64,000 nucleotides of DNA from Gadus chalcogrammus. Lineage: Eukaryota > Chordata > Actinopteri > Gadiformes > Gadidae. The notes beneath the pieces are model-generated. The model was not told the DNA's origin, made no database searches, and worked only from the letters and a program-made list of their open reading frames with translations. Positions 54,038 to 64,000 of this stretch are shown here, one piece after another. The translations under genes were made by a program, and so were the position numbers. Within the stretch, counting starts at the first letter, position 1. Each line of letters begins with the position of its first letter. Location: assembly GCF_026213295.1 (NCBI RefSeq), contig NC_079414.1, forward strand, positions 18,218,480 through 18,282,479, in the 5' to 3' direction.

Positions 54038-57000
54038 TCACTTGCAATATCTGTCCGCTTTCATTTTGCTCCGTCTGTCAATCATAAAAACAAATGTTCA
54101 GTACATGATCACATGGAATGTTAATTAAAATAATGTCAAAACAATCACATCTCACAAATTCATAATCAAACATTGAACACGTTTGTATGGACTTAAGATA
54201 ACGGTGATCACAATTTCCCAAATTAATCATATATTATCCTTTATTTTTTGATTATTTAGCAGTATTTCTTGATAAAAAACTAACTAAGAGGTATAGTTGA
54301 TAAAAAACATAACTCTGAAAGTCAGTCAAACTAGTACAACATATTCCATCATAATTCATATTTTCTGACTGTCCCCACCTATACTCCCTAGTCCCACCGG
54401 AGCCCGTCCCATAAGTATCCGTATCATACCTGTCTAGCAGAGCTTCGTGGAACTTCCCATCCGTCCTGGCCCTCTTCAGATTGGAGTTGTCCTCCTCGTT
54501 CACCCTCAGCCTACGGTCCTGGAAGCTCTGGAACTTCTTCCTGTGAATGACAAGCTAGCATCACACTATTGAATATATAATGGCACATAGTATTGAGAAA
54601 GTATTCACCAAGGCTCCTTCCACTTTCACCACATTTTATCTTGATGAAGCTTCTTCTATTATTGAAATGCAATTAATTGTTGCCCTTCATTCCTCGCGCA
54701 AAATAAAAAGCAGAGCTACTCGATTCATATTAAATTTAAAATGTAATTAATTTACCAAAGGTTGTTTTGCCTTGTATTATGGGATACTGCGTGTCCATGA
54801 ATGAGAAAAACATTTATTGAATCAATTCTGGAATAAGGCTGTCTCGTTAAAAGAAAGCAGGTAATTGGAGGGGCGTGGATTCTTTGAAACTCTGTCTGAA
54901 AGAGTCAAATGTCTGAACACGTTTTCTTTCCAAACAAAACTCATCAAAACAACAGATGTGCCGGGAATAAATTCATTCCTAGGAGGAAATTACCCGGTGC
55001 GAAGAACAATCTCGACCTATACAGTTAAGGCAATCCTTATGGTATACAAAAACAATATTTAACCGCAAAACAATATTCCGCTGCATTCGTGCAGGTGAAC
55101 AATGATCCGTCCTCATCTGACACCTTAATGATGCACAGGTACACTTGGTGCGGCGGGCCCACTCTGGCAGTGCTTTACGATGCCTCAGCAGCACTCAATC
55201 CCGGAACCCATTTGAGATGCTAAGCGCTCCATCAAGACACAGGCTCAAGGGCAGCCATTACTATCACAGCAACATGAAGACTCCATTTGCCCGGCGTTCC
55301 GGGGGTAAAAAAGGGATGACAAAAAATGGGAATAGAGCGAGAGGAGAGAAAAAAAATACATGGCCTGCCAAGCGGAAACGCGCTTAAGACATATTGCCTG
55401 GGACTTAATAGGCCACAGACGGGCTGTAAAAAAAAGAAGAAGAAACACTCGCCGCACAGGGGACTTAAATGTGGCATTTCCCTCTTTTCCGCTTGGGCCC
55501 TAAAGCAGCCCATCAATTGCGTCTTAAAAGCGGTGGATTGATGAGCCGATGGCTCCCACGCGGGTCCCCACACCCACAATAGCGATTGAGTTGTCAAAAT
55601 CGAGCTGGTGCAGAAGAAAAACGACTGTCAGAAGAACAGGAGGGAAATCTCTGTCTAATAAGGTCAGCCCATGACTATCTGCCCATTCAAATTACGAAGC
55701 ATCACTCAAAACCTCAAAGAACTCTTTTAAGGTTTCTCTAGGGCCCATTATTAAATGCCATACTGGTGTAAAAAAATACAAAGAATAGAAAGACAAACCA
55801 GAGGGTACAGTGGGATGGACCAATGTCCTATCGGTTGGTCCACCCCACTGTCCTATCGGAACTAAACTTTCAAGGTGGGTAAAAAAACAATCTCCAAACT
55901 AATATAATCGAGTTAATTTTTTTAGTTTTTCTTTAGAACAGATACATATTTGTACATTATTTTATATTTGAACATTTTGTGTACTTCTTTAAGGGGGTAT
56001 TTCAGAATTCTCAATTATAACGTTTTTGTTTGAGCGAAATGCTGAATAAACGCATCATGTTTTGAAACTCCAAAATAATTGTTTGAATAATCGTGATTTC
56101 AATATTGTCCAAAATAATCGTGTTAATGATTTTTTTCCATAATCTAGCAGCCCTTACAACACACACACATCAACGCTGGGTAACACCTCTGACATATGCA
56201 TTCCCGGGGCCTAATTCACTGGCCTAATCACATGCACCTGTGGCGGATACCCACACATAGCTGAGTTCACAGGAATTGACGTTGCCCCTGTCCTCGTCCA
56301 CGAGGTCGTCTTTCTTCTTCACCTCCTTCTCGGCACACGAGCGGATCTGTTGAAATATTGCACACACACAGGCCCAACAAACACACACACGCACACACAC
56401 ACACACACACACAGCTATAACTCAACATCGCCTCAGGTGAGACCAGAGCACCCCCCAGGTTTAAGCCAGGTCCCTGCCGTGAAAAAACCTTCACTAAGCG
56501 GTGGTGGGAGGGCATTCAAGTGTAGTCATCTGAAATAATAAATAAATTGAAGGAAAAACCGTTTAAAAGGCATCACCTTCACCATCTCGCCGTCCCCCGC
56601 TGCTTTGTTCTTGGCTTCGATGTCGCCGTCCTCGCTGTAGGAAATGAAGCAGCTGTTGGCGGCCATGATGGCCATCCTGCCCTGGAACGGCACAGACAGA
56701 CACACATGGTGACGACAGGATGAGTTCACACTGCGCTGCTGCTGGGGATCTCAAAAAGGGACATTTTGGGGAGAGTGTTTACTTCAAATTGTTGTACAAT
56801 GTTTATGCATTCATTTAGATATAGGTTTCGTGTCATCTTGTGTGGTGCAGAAATGTACGCCGTCACTTCGTTTTTTAGTTCTTTGTATTTATTTTTTGTT
56901 CACTGCAACAAGGTTTTGGTAGAGTGTACCAGCAGCACAGTGGGACCAAGGTGATTGATTGTATTGCTTACGTCCTCGAAAACCGGTTCCCATTGTTCCC

Positions 57001-59279
57001 TGGAGCCGATGGCATCAGAGCGCCCCACCACCAGGCCTTCGGAGGTGATACCCAAGTACTTGCCATAGCCCGACTTGAAGGCCAGCCTGCCAAAGAAATG
57101 ACACAACAGAACACGGTCCGACCAGCAGGTTCAGTTAAGCAGACCAAAAAGGCTCCAGAATCCACAAAATAATCAACCGATGCTTCTTAAAATATGTATT
57201 TTGTTTTACTGTTGAACCAAACAACTAGCAAGTTAAAATAAAACGGATTTAGAGAGAGAAATCAAAAGCAAAGTTGGCCAATTTCAAATCAAATAGACCT
57301 TAATTGCATTGGACCCAGTACAATGGGCGGCGGTTTACAGAGACTCCCAGGCGGCGGCCTCTCTCCAGCGTATGTTACTCACCTACTGTCTGACAGCTTG
57401 ATGGCAGTGAACTGCTCAGGGGGATCGGGCCCTTCATCCTCTACAACACACACCAACAGGCAGAAGTTCAATGACATTGAACTCCAGTTGGCCCTGTTGA
57501 AAATACTTTAAAACTACGACCTTCTACTTTCGCAGTGGATAGCTTTGAAATGGGCATTTAAACTTCAATAAAGTCATCATATTAACGGGCCAAGACTCTT
57601 TTTAAATCAATTATCTTTCTTTATCAATACATTTAGTTATAATTTGTATTTAGCTGGTCACGGGTTGCACAATGATATTTTGTAGAGTAAAAACGTTTTT
57701 TTAAGGGCTCAGTCAAGAACTGCTGTTTACCACTTTGCAAATGTGGAATATGGTTCCCTTCTTAATGGCCAATATAGTTTGCCAGTAGTGGGGCATTCAT
57801 TATGCTGAGGTAATATGGAAATTGTGTTTTCAAAAGCTGGTGGGCAGCATCATCTCATCCTTTCTGACGCACAAGATGAAATCAAAGAATTATCCATTTC
57901 CTTTCTTCTCCTTGGGGGCATTTTTATCCACCGAGTGGTTCCTATTGGAAACAGCATGACCTTGCAGGAAATGAGCATCACACATGCAAAGTGTGTGGGC
58001 GCTACCGAGGGAATTGGTATGTATCAATATGCCAGGCCTTTTCACTGCTAATAATAAACACGTGGGGATGAATGATGAATCTATTACTTTATACTGTGAA
58101 TCTCTAAGGTTGTTGTTTTTCTAATGTCCAGAGTCACTGCGCCTTGTGGTCTGACGTATTATCGAAAACTGTAAAAGAAGGGTAAATGTTCAAAGTGAGA
58201 GCAGGGAGAACAGTTGGGGGAAGAGCACTTCCATGGACTCCTTACCGTTGTGAGGTGCGCCGAGTGTGAAGAGGCCATTATCCATGGCGTGGATGTACGT
58301 GTTGCGCTGCATCTCTATGGCAACCGTTCCACTCATTTCTCCAAAGCTACTGACAACCCACCAACCCCCTGTTGAGAACAACATCATTGCTTTTAAACAT
58401 ACATAATGTTAAACAACTGTCAGTGTCAATCAGTGGACGGATTTCCCTGGGTAACCAAATCTTATCAACTCTGTCAATCTTTTAGCAAGCATTGAGCATA
58501 CACTTTGATCCTAAGTGCCTGCTCTAGGATGCCTATATGTAGGTTGACTGTGGACACTGGGGATCGAACCCAGGACCTTTAAGCTTAGAGTGTGACAGCC
58601 TTGTCCCAACACTAGCCTGCCCCTTTCCTCTTCAGTAGTTCTCCTTATCCCTGTTATGACAGTATGGCTGAACTTGCTCTACAGTGAACCCTTACATGAG
58701 ATGGCTGTATAGTGGTTGTTATACTGTGACCACTGACATTCAAACAACATTTGTACTCTAACTTCAAAAATAAAGAATGAGAGATGAAAGAGAGTGTAAA
58801 CAAAAGAAAAACATTCTCCTACTTGGCTTTTCAAATAATGTGTGGAAAAAGAGATGAAAGGCTGATCAACGAAGGGGAGCAGCGACCATACATACCAACT
58901 ATGTCGGGTTTTTCTTCTTCCGTTTCCAGTTTCTTCTTCTTATCTTTATTCTTCTTTTTCTTACTGCAAAACAAACAAAATGTAGGCCAACATTAAGTTT
59001 CAATGTAACGAAACCTTTAGCCTCACGAGCAACGCAACAACACATCGTTGCAAATACTAGTAATTTTCCTAGACACAATACAACTCGGGTTTAAATTACC
59101 ACTAGTAAAACGATCTATGGCTAGCCCTGGACGACAAAAGCTAATTGTAGTTAGATCATATTTAACATAGACTCTTTTTGATTACAATGACCATGTTTCA
59201 TCAAATAGTACAGCTCTTACCCCTTACTCGCTCCTTTCAAAACTAATTTAGTTATTTTTACTCGAGAGTAGTCAGCCAT
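54038..59279 (-). CDS. frg1: FRG1 (FSHD region gene 1), complete, 9 exons, 255 aa
   Basis: Nuclear/nucleolar and muscle Z-disc protein with a fascin-like beta-trefoil, linked to RNA processing and actin bundling. Exons on the minus strand: 59279-59221, 58963-58896, 58368-58246, 57440-57383, 57086-56972, 56681-56577, 56346-56255, 54540-54430, 54074-54038. They sum to 768 nt and phases agree (human FRG1 is 258 aa). The N-terminus [20 protein letters not shown] is followed by a lysine-rich NLS ([11 protein letters not shown]). Then come [91 protein letters not shown] and the C-terminus MKADRYCK. The exon 7 donor (GT/GTGGGT) is weaker than the others but is required for frame. The 1.7-kb intron 7 is the largest. 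A CA repeat lies just upstream of the exon 7 acceptor. Confidence 0.96.
56095..56155. repeat. Dispersed repeat fragment ending TAATCTAGCAGCCCT
   Basis: Contains repeated AATAATCGTG words and ends with the same terminal motif type seen at 30660 and 34433. It lies in frg1 intron 7, near the exon 7 donor. Confidence 0.4.
56360..56412. repeat. (CA)n microsatellite next to frg1 exon 7
   Basis: Imperfect then pure CA, ending about 15-65 bases upstream of the exon 7 acceptor. In the frg1 transcript it reads as GU repeats. Confidence 0.9.
58490..58625 (-). mobile_element. tRNA-derived SINE fragment in frg1 intron 2
   Basis: GGGGATCGAACCCAGGACCT near 58559 is a reverse-oriented Pol III B-box region. 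It is followed by GCCTTGTCCC and ACTAGCC, matching a reversed A-box region. Boundaries are approximate. Confidence 0.5.
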
Positions 59280-60575
59280 GGTGCTAGCTTTCTACGGTTA
59301 CACGGCGCTGAAATCCGTAAACACTGGTGTGGGATGTACGGCACCAGTAGAGGCACAAACTGAACGAAAACGCACTAGTGTCACGTGAAGGTAGTACGAC
59401 GCATCGAAGTTCCTTCTTGTCATGGTGTCTAGTTAATTTTACTTTGGTTTTATTTCTGTGCTATACCCATATCGCAAGACCACCAGATTTTTTTTTTGCT
59501 CAGCCTCTGTGTAATATTTGGACTATTTTACTTTGTAATTAAAGGAAATATTTTGTTGTATCAAATGGCTTAATGTCAAGAACATTAATGGAGTGGAGTG
59601 GGGACTTATTTGTACATATTTTGTGTCTGTATTGGTGTGTCTGTACATATTTAAAATGTATTATTAATAGCATTGCTTAAAGTTCTTCAACAAGCCAGGA
59701 CAATTCTTAATTTAATCTAAAGCCTATTTTTATGCAAATTCATGTTAAAAATGAGAGTCCTGGATAAATACATCACACAGTACTTTAAGCACAAGGCCTA
59801 GCTGGAAAAATACGTACTTAGTATTGTGATCTCTTATGTCCTTTGTGTCTTTTATGTCCTTGTTAGTATGCCTTCCTCTGCCTATCAATTATATCCGCAC
59901 CATTAGCTTACCTTTGTACCGAGAAAAACATCCTCCTCCTTGTGTTTTCGATCCACTACCATGACAAAATAAGAAGAAACACACTCAACCTTATCAATGC
60001 AAAATGCCCCTGTTATTCCACATTTCCATACCTGCCATGACATTATTTGTGTACTGACATAAATCATAAATGAGAAGGTATTCAAAGGTTATGAGGTTAA
60101 TTCTCATGGTGATTGCGTCAGAAAGTGACCTTCATTTGAGGTCACTTCCTCCCCCACTTCCTCTCCAGCAGGTGACCCCTGCGGTCAACGTTAATGAAGG
60201 TTGAAGCAGGGTGTCAGTGTGCAGGAGGCGTCCTCTTTAATACCAGCTTGTGGTGACACCGTACACATTGCAGTGTGGCAGGCACACATTCTCTGTGATT
60301 ATCAGCCTTATTCACCTAAAGTAGCATCCATATTGGTTCTAAACGCTAGCTGGCATGCAGTTCAGTCAGTTTTACTTGCTTACTTGAATATGGCCCATTG
60401 CGTTGTTATGTGTACGGTTTGTGCAGGATTATTCATGTTCTCAGTTGGGGCAGGATGCAAGAGGCTTTGATGGATCGATATAATTTTTGAGTCATCTCCC
60501 GTTTTGTAACTACAAGCTTGTATGTAACTACAAGATACATTTGGTGAAACTTGGCAGGCAGATAGATGTCGATTC

Positions 60576-61402
60576 CAGAGGCGGACAGAGTACACAGCTT
60601 CCTTACTTGAGTAAAAGTACAGATACCCCTTGCTAAATTTAATTAAAAGTACTACAGTCAGATGTCTAAAAGTACTGAAGTATTTGTTTTTAAAAGTACT
60701 TGAGTATCAAGAGTATTGGAGTACATTTTCTAAATACTGCATTACTACTGCCACAGTGCTTACATTTATGTAAAAAAAACGTCCTACATGGAGTTATGAA
60801 AAATGTTAATATCTTGGAGAATATAAAAGGAATTCAAAGTAAAATCAAGTCATTTTCATCTTTTTACCATGTTGCTTTATTTAACATTTCACACTTGCCC
60901 ACAAGGCAATAGCACAATAGTATACAGTATAACAGTATACTCAAGAACATAAAAACAATTGCTCAGCTTACATAAATATGTAATATCAGAAAAGAAAATT
61001 CGGCTAACAATTGTATGTATGTGTGAGTTTCTCTGCTTTTTCATCAATCAAATCAACAATCGTCTCTCATCTAAATGTGACCATGGAGTTGACTTTGGCG
61101 GAAAGCGAAGGTGATTGCTGATAGGCTGAAGGCTGTCCTAATCAGTGGCGCCTGCACAATCCAATCATGTTTGAGAGGGAAACAACAAATTTAGGGTTTC
61201 CGAAATTTTACTTTTCTCCTTTTCTTTTTTCTTTTTTAGAAGAAGTAACGGGTACTCGCGGTTATATTTGCCTCTCAAATTTACTTGAGTAAAGTCATGA
61301 GTACTCCCCAAAAATGATACTCGAGCAAAGTACAGATCCCTCAAAATTGTACTTAAGTACTGTACTCAAGTAAATGTACAACTCCGTTACTGTCCGGCTC
61401 TG
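60576..61402. mobile_element. Complete non-autonomous hAT-like element with perfect 8-bp target-site duplication
   Basis: The left end begins CAGAGGCGGACAG and the reverse complement of the right end begins CAGAGCCGGACAG. GTCGATTC lies directly outside both ends (60568-60575 and 61403-61410). Subterminal regions carry many copies of ACTTGAGTA/TACTCAAGTA-type words in opposite orientation. An 827-bp length, an 8-bp duplication and no transposase frame fit a hAT MITE. Confidence 0.9.
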
Positions 61403-63630
61403 GTCGATTCCTATCCTTGCAGTGTGAAAATTGGTACTACAAACTCAACGAGACCATTGAAGTCTGAGGGATAATTGTTTCACCATCTGGGACACATAAT
61501 CAAGCTTTAACATAGCAGTCTTGACCACTGAGGTCTTCACAAATAAACACATTTTCAGCTCATTTGTTTAAACAATATAGACACTGTTGACCAATTACTA
61601 TATCTGCATTATCAACCATCACCAAACTTGACCCATATAATAGGATCCTTCAAATCCATATCTACAATATGGCCTATAAGGAATAATGCTTATTGGCCAT
61701 CTTATTGATTTGATTAGCAAAATGGTATGTTTGGAGAAGTTGAAAATTTCCTTTGGGACCAATTTTCACCACATTTGGTAGACATATTTTACAGGGGAAC
61801 ATGTATTGTTTTCTTTAATATGAGCATGTAACCGAATGACCTACTTCAGTCAAAATATGATTTAGTACATGTCACCTTACATTAGCCAATCAGAAACACT
61901 TTTAATTTTAGCCCCACCTTTCAATTGTCATTATTGCTGATCACACACACCTTTAAGACCTCTCAACAACAAACATTCAAACACAACAAGCGCAGGGGCT
62001 CAAAGCTTCCAAGCAGGGGAGAGCATTATGGTATACGCAGAGGGGGAGAGACAAAGGCATGATTGAGCATTTGTGCCGCAGTCTGCACTGTAATGGGGGG
62101 CAGTGTTTCTGAGCGGGTATAGGATATGAGGTTGGAAGGGGAGAATTTAAAAAGGGTTTCTCAGTTTCAGATGTGCGACATATCTGCTGAATATAGGACT
62201 GGAACAACCTCAAAGCCCTGTACGGGTTTGATCGATTATTTTTGTATAATTTTGACACATTATCTAGTTTTTACACCTTGTGGTCATACCTATGGAGAAT
62301 TGACGGAAAGTGTGCAGATTTTCTGATTTATTTTCTTTCAAACCAAGAAAATAAACAGCAATTTTCCTTATATTAATGACTAAAGACATATTCTGCTTAT
62401 TTCACAATACGTGTAGAACCTACTCATGCATTGAGCCCACTGAGAAAAACAAGAAAGTTGCATTCAATAGTTTTTGTTTTAGTAAGTAAGCCAGCAAGAT
62501 ACAAAAAACATTCTCCCGTCCAATTATCTGTGCTGTCTTCTGGGATTCTTAGGGTCCATGAGAGCTCAGCCTCCGAGTTCTGCAACGCCTACTCAGATGA
62601 ATAGGGTACCTTAAGTTATTATTTTTCATGGGGGAATGGACTGGAGCATTACTAAACTTCATGGAACCCTGGGTCTGGAAAATTGACTGCAGTCTCTTGT
62701 CGTTTGGAAGGCTTATGGCAATCCCACCGCAGGTTATGGAAGAGGGGCCTTCAACAAATGCACAAACACCAACGATATGTCCTGTCAGCACCTTGTTTTT
62801 ACTGTTCTAAAAAAAGCCTTTTATTGTCCAGCTCTTTCCCCTCCTCTGTAGATATGTAATCCTTCTTCAAAGACAAAATGTTATTTTGGGGTTTATATGC
62901 TCCCTTTTGGGGTTCTTTCATTGTTGGTTCATTAGATATGAGTGGGAGGGAATGCAAGGTGTTTATTTAATATTTAATATTTATTACAGACTGTTTATAA
63001 GTTAGTGGTATTCGTTTATGAAAAGTGAAAAGCGAAAAAGTTTTCACCAACCAAATCTTCCGCTTTTTCAGATACCTGTTACACCTGACTGATACTTTTC
63101 CATTACCATGAAATGAAACATTTACTCTAAAGTGACTTTGATTTACGGATACCTCAAGTGTTTTTTTTTGGACATTTGTAGAGAAAAAGGCGAAGCTGAT
63201 GCTGTCTGACATCGTACTCTCAAGTGCTAGCCTGTCATGTGCGTTTCTTGCTTTGAAGAAGACCCCCACCCACCCAAACAGGGCCCTTGTCCCTCAACTA
63301 CCCCCTCCGACTGCTCCCCCCCCCCTCCCCAGTCTGTCTTCCTCAGCTCTTTGTGTGCGCGTGTCTGTGTGTGCGTGTGTCCTCCACTGCCTCTTTCAAG
63401 CCCATCTTCACACAACTTGAATGCACCTTCTGTCAGCTTTAGAGGTTGAAAGAGACTAATTTATTAGTCAAATTGAAACCCTCCGCAATGCTAGTCAAGG
63501 AAGCCTGTCAATCCGGAAGGGATATATCACGGACCATCTTGTAGTTCTACACCAAGCCACTAGGGGGGAGTGTAGTTCTTTATCAGGGCTATACCCGGTG
63601 GCAACCACACAGTCTATGGCTGTGACAACG

Positions 63631-63786
<156 letters not shown>

Positions 63787-64000
63787 ATTTATTTATGCTT
63801 GTTCTATACCATTTTTGTCATGGCCATTATTAACTGTATTGAATGGTTCTATTCAAATAGCCACCACAACAACACATATCAACATGAATTATCACTTACT
63901 GGTGCAGCCAATGGGCATCCAAACTGCATGCATTACATTCAGCCAGACATGTGGCCTTCCGTGCCAAATCTAATGCCATGGAGATATCTGCACAACACAT

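Noticed and set aside
62967..63269. Minus-strand open frame of 100 codons in the right flank
   Set aside because: No recognisable domain, AT-rich composition and no splice context. Treated as chance.

Overview
This window is nuclear DNA from a bony (teleost) fish. The evidence is split genes with GT-AG introns, vertebrate protein families, short introns, very dense CA/GT and other microsatellites, and fish-type SINE and MITE debris. The microsatellite density resembles that reported for cod-like fishes, but I cannot name the species. Seven genes are supported. For six of them I traced the whole coding frame, and for the five split ones every exon junction keeps phase.

Layout from left to right. 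On the minus strand at 3732-4062 is the N-terminal coding exon of a storkhead-box gene (probably stox2), which continues off the left edge. Then come casp3 (5758-8996, minus, 6 exons, 283 aa), an OSBP-class oxysterol-binding protein (11589-20779, minus, 15 exons, 771 aa) and sart1 (22351-24645, minus, 764 aa in one uninterrupted exon). pcm1 (26360-47834, plus, 38 coding exons, 2118 aa) starts head-to-head with sart1. It ends tail-to-tail with asah1 (49365-53047, minus, 14 exons, 392 aa), and frg1 (54038-59279, minus, 9 exons, 255 aa) follows. From 59280 to 64000 I see no gene, only an intact non-autonomous hAT-like element and microsatellites.

The genes are unrelated housekeeping or signalling genes, not a pathway: apoptosis protease, sterol/PI4P transfer at ER-Golgi contacts, tri-snRNP assembly, centriolar satellites, lysosomal ceramide hydrolysis and an RNA/actin-associated nuclear protein. 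From general knowledge, human STOX2, CASP3 and FRG1 lie at 4q35, PCM1 and ASAH1 at 8p22, and OSBP and SART1 at 11q12-13, so this is a composite ancestral block.

The most unusual structures are a perfect 57-bp copy of the 3' end of a pcm1 intron inside an osbp intron, an 80-bp tandem array that repeats a pcm1 splice donor, a decayed exon-edge duplication within pcm1, CA repeats placed right at several splice donors, and an intronless sart1. I found no evidence for a novel multi-gene system.
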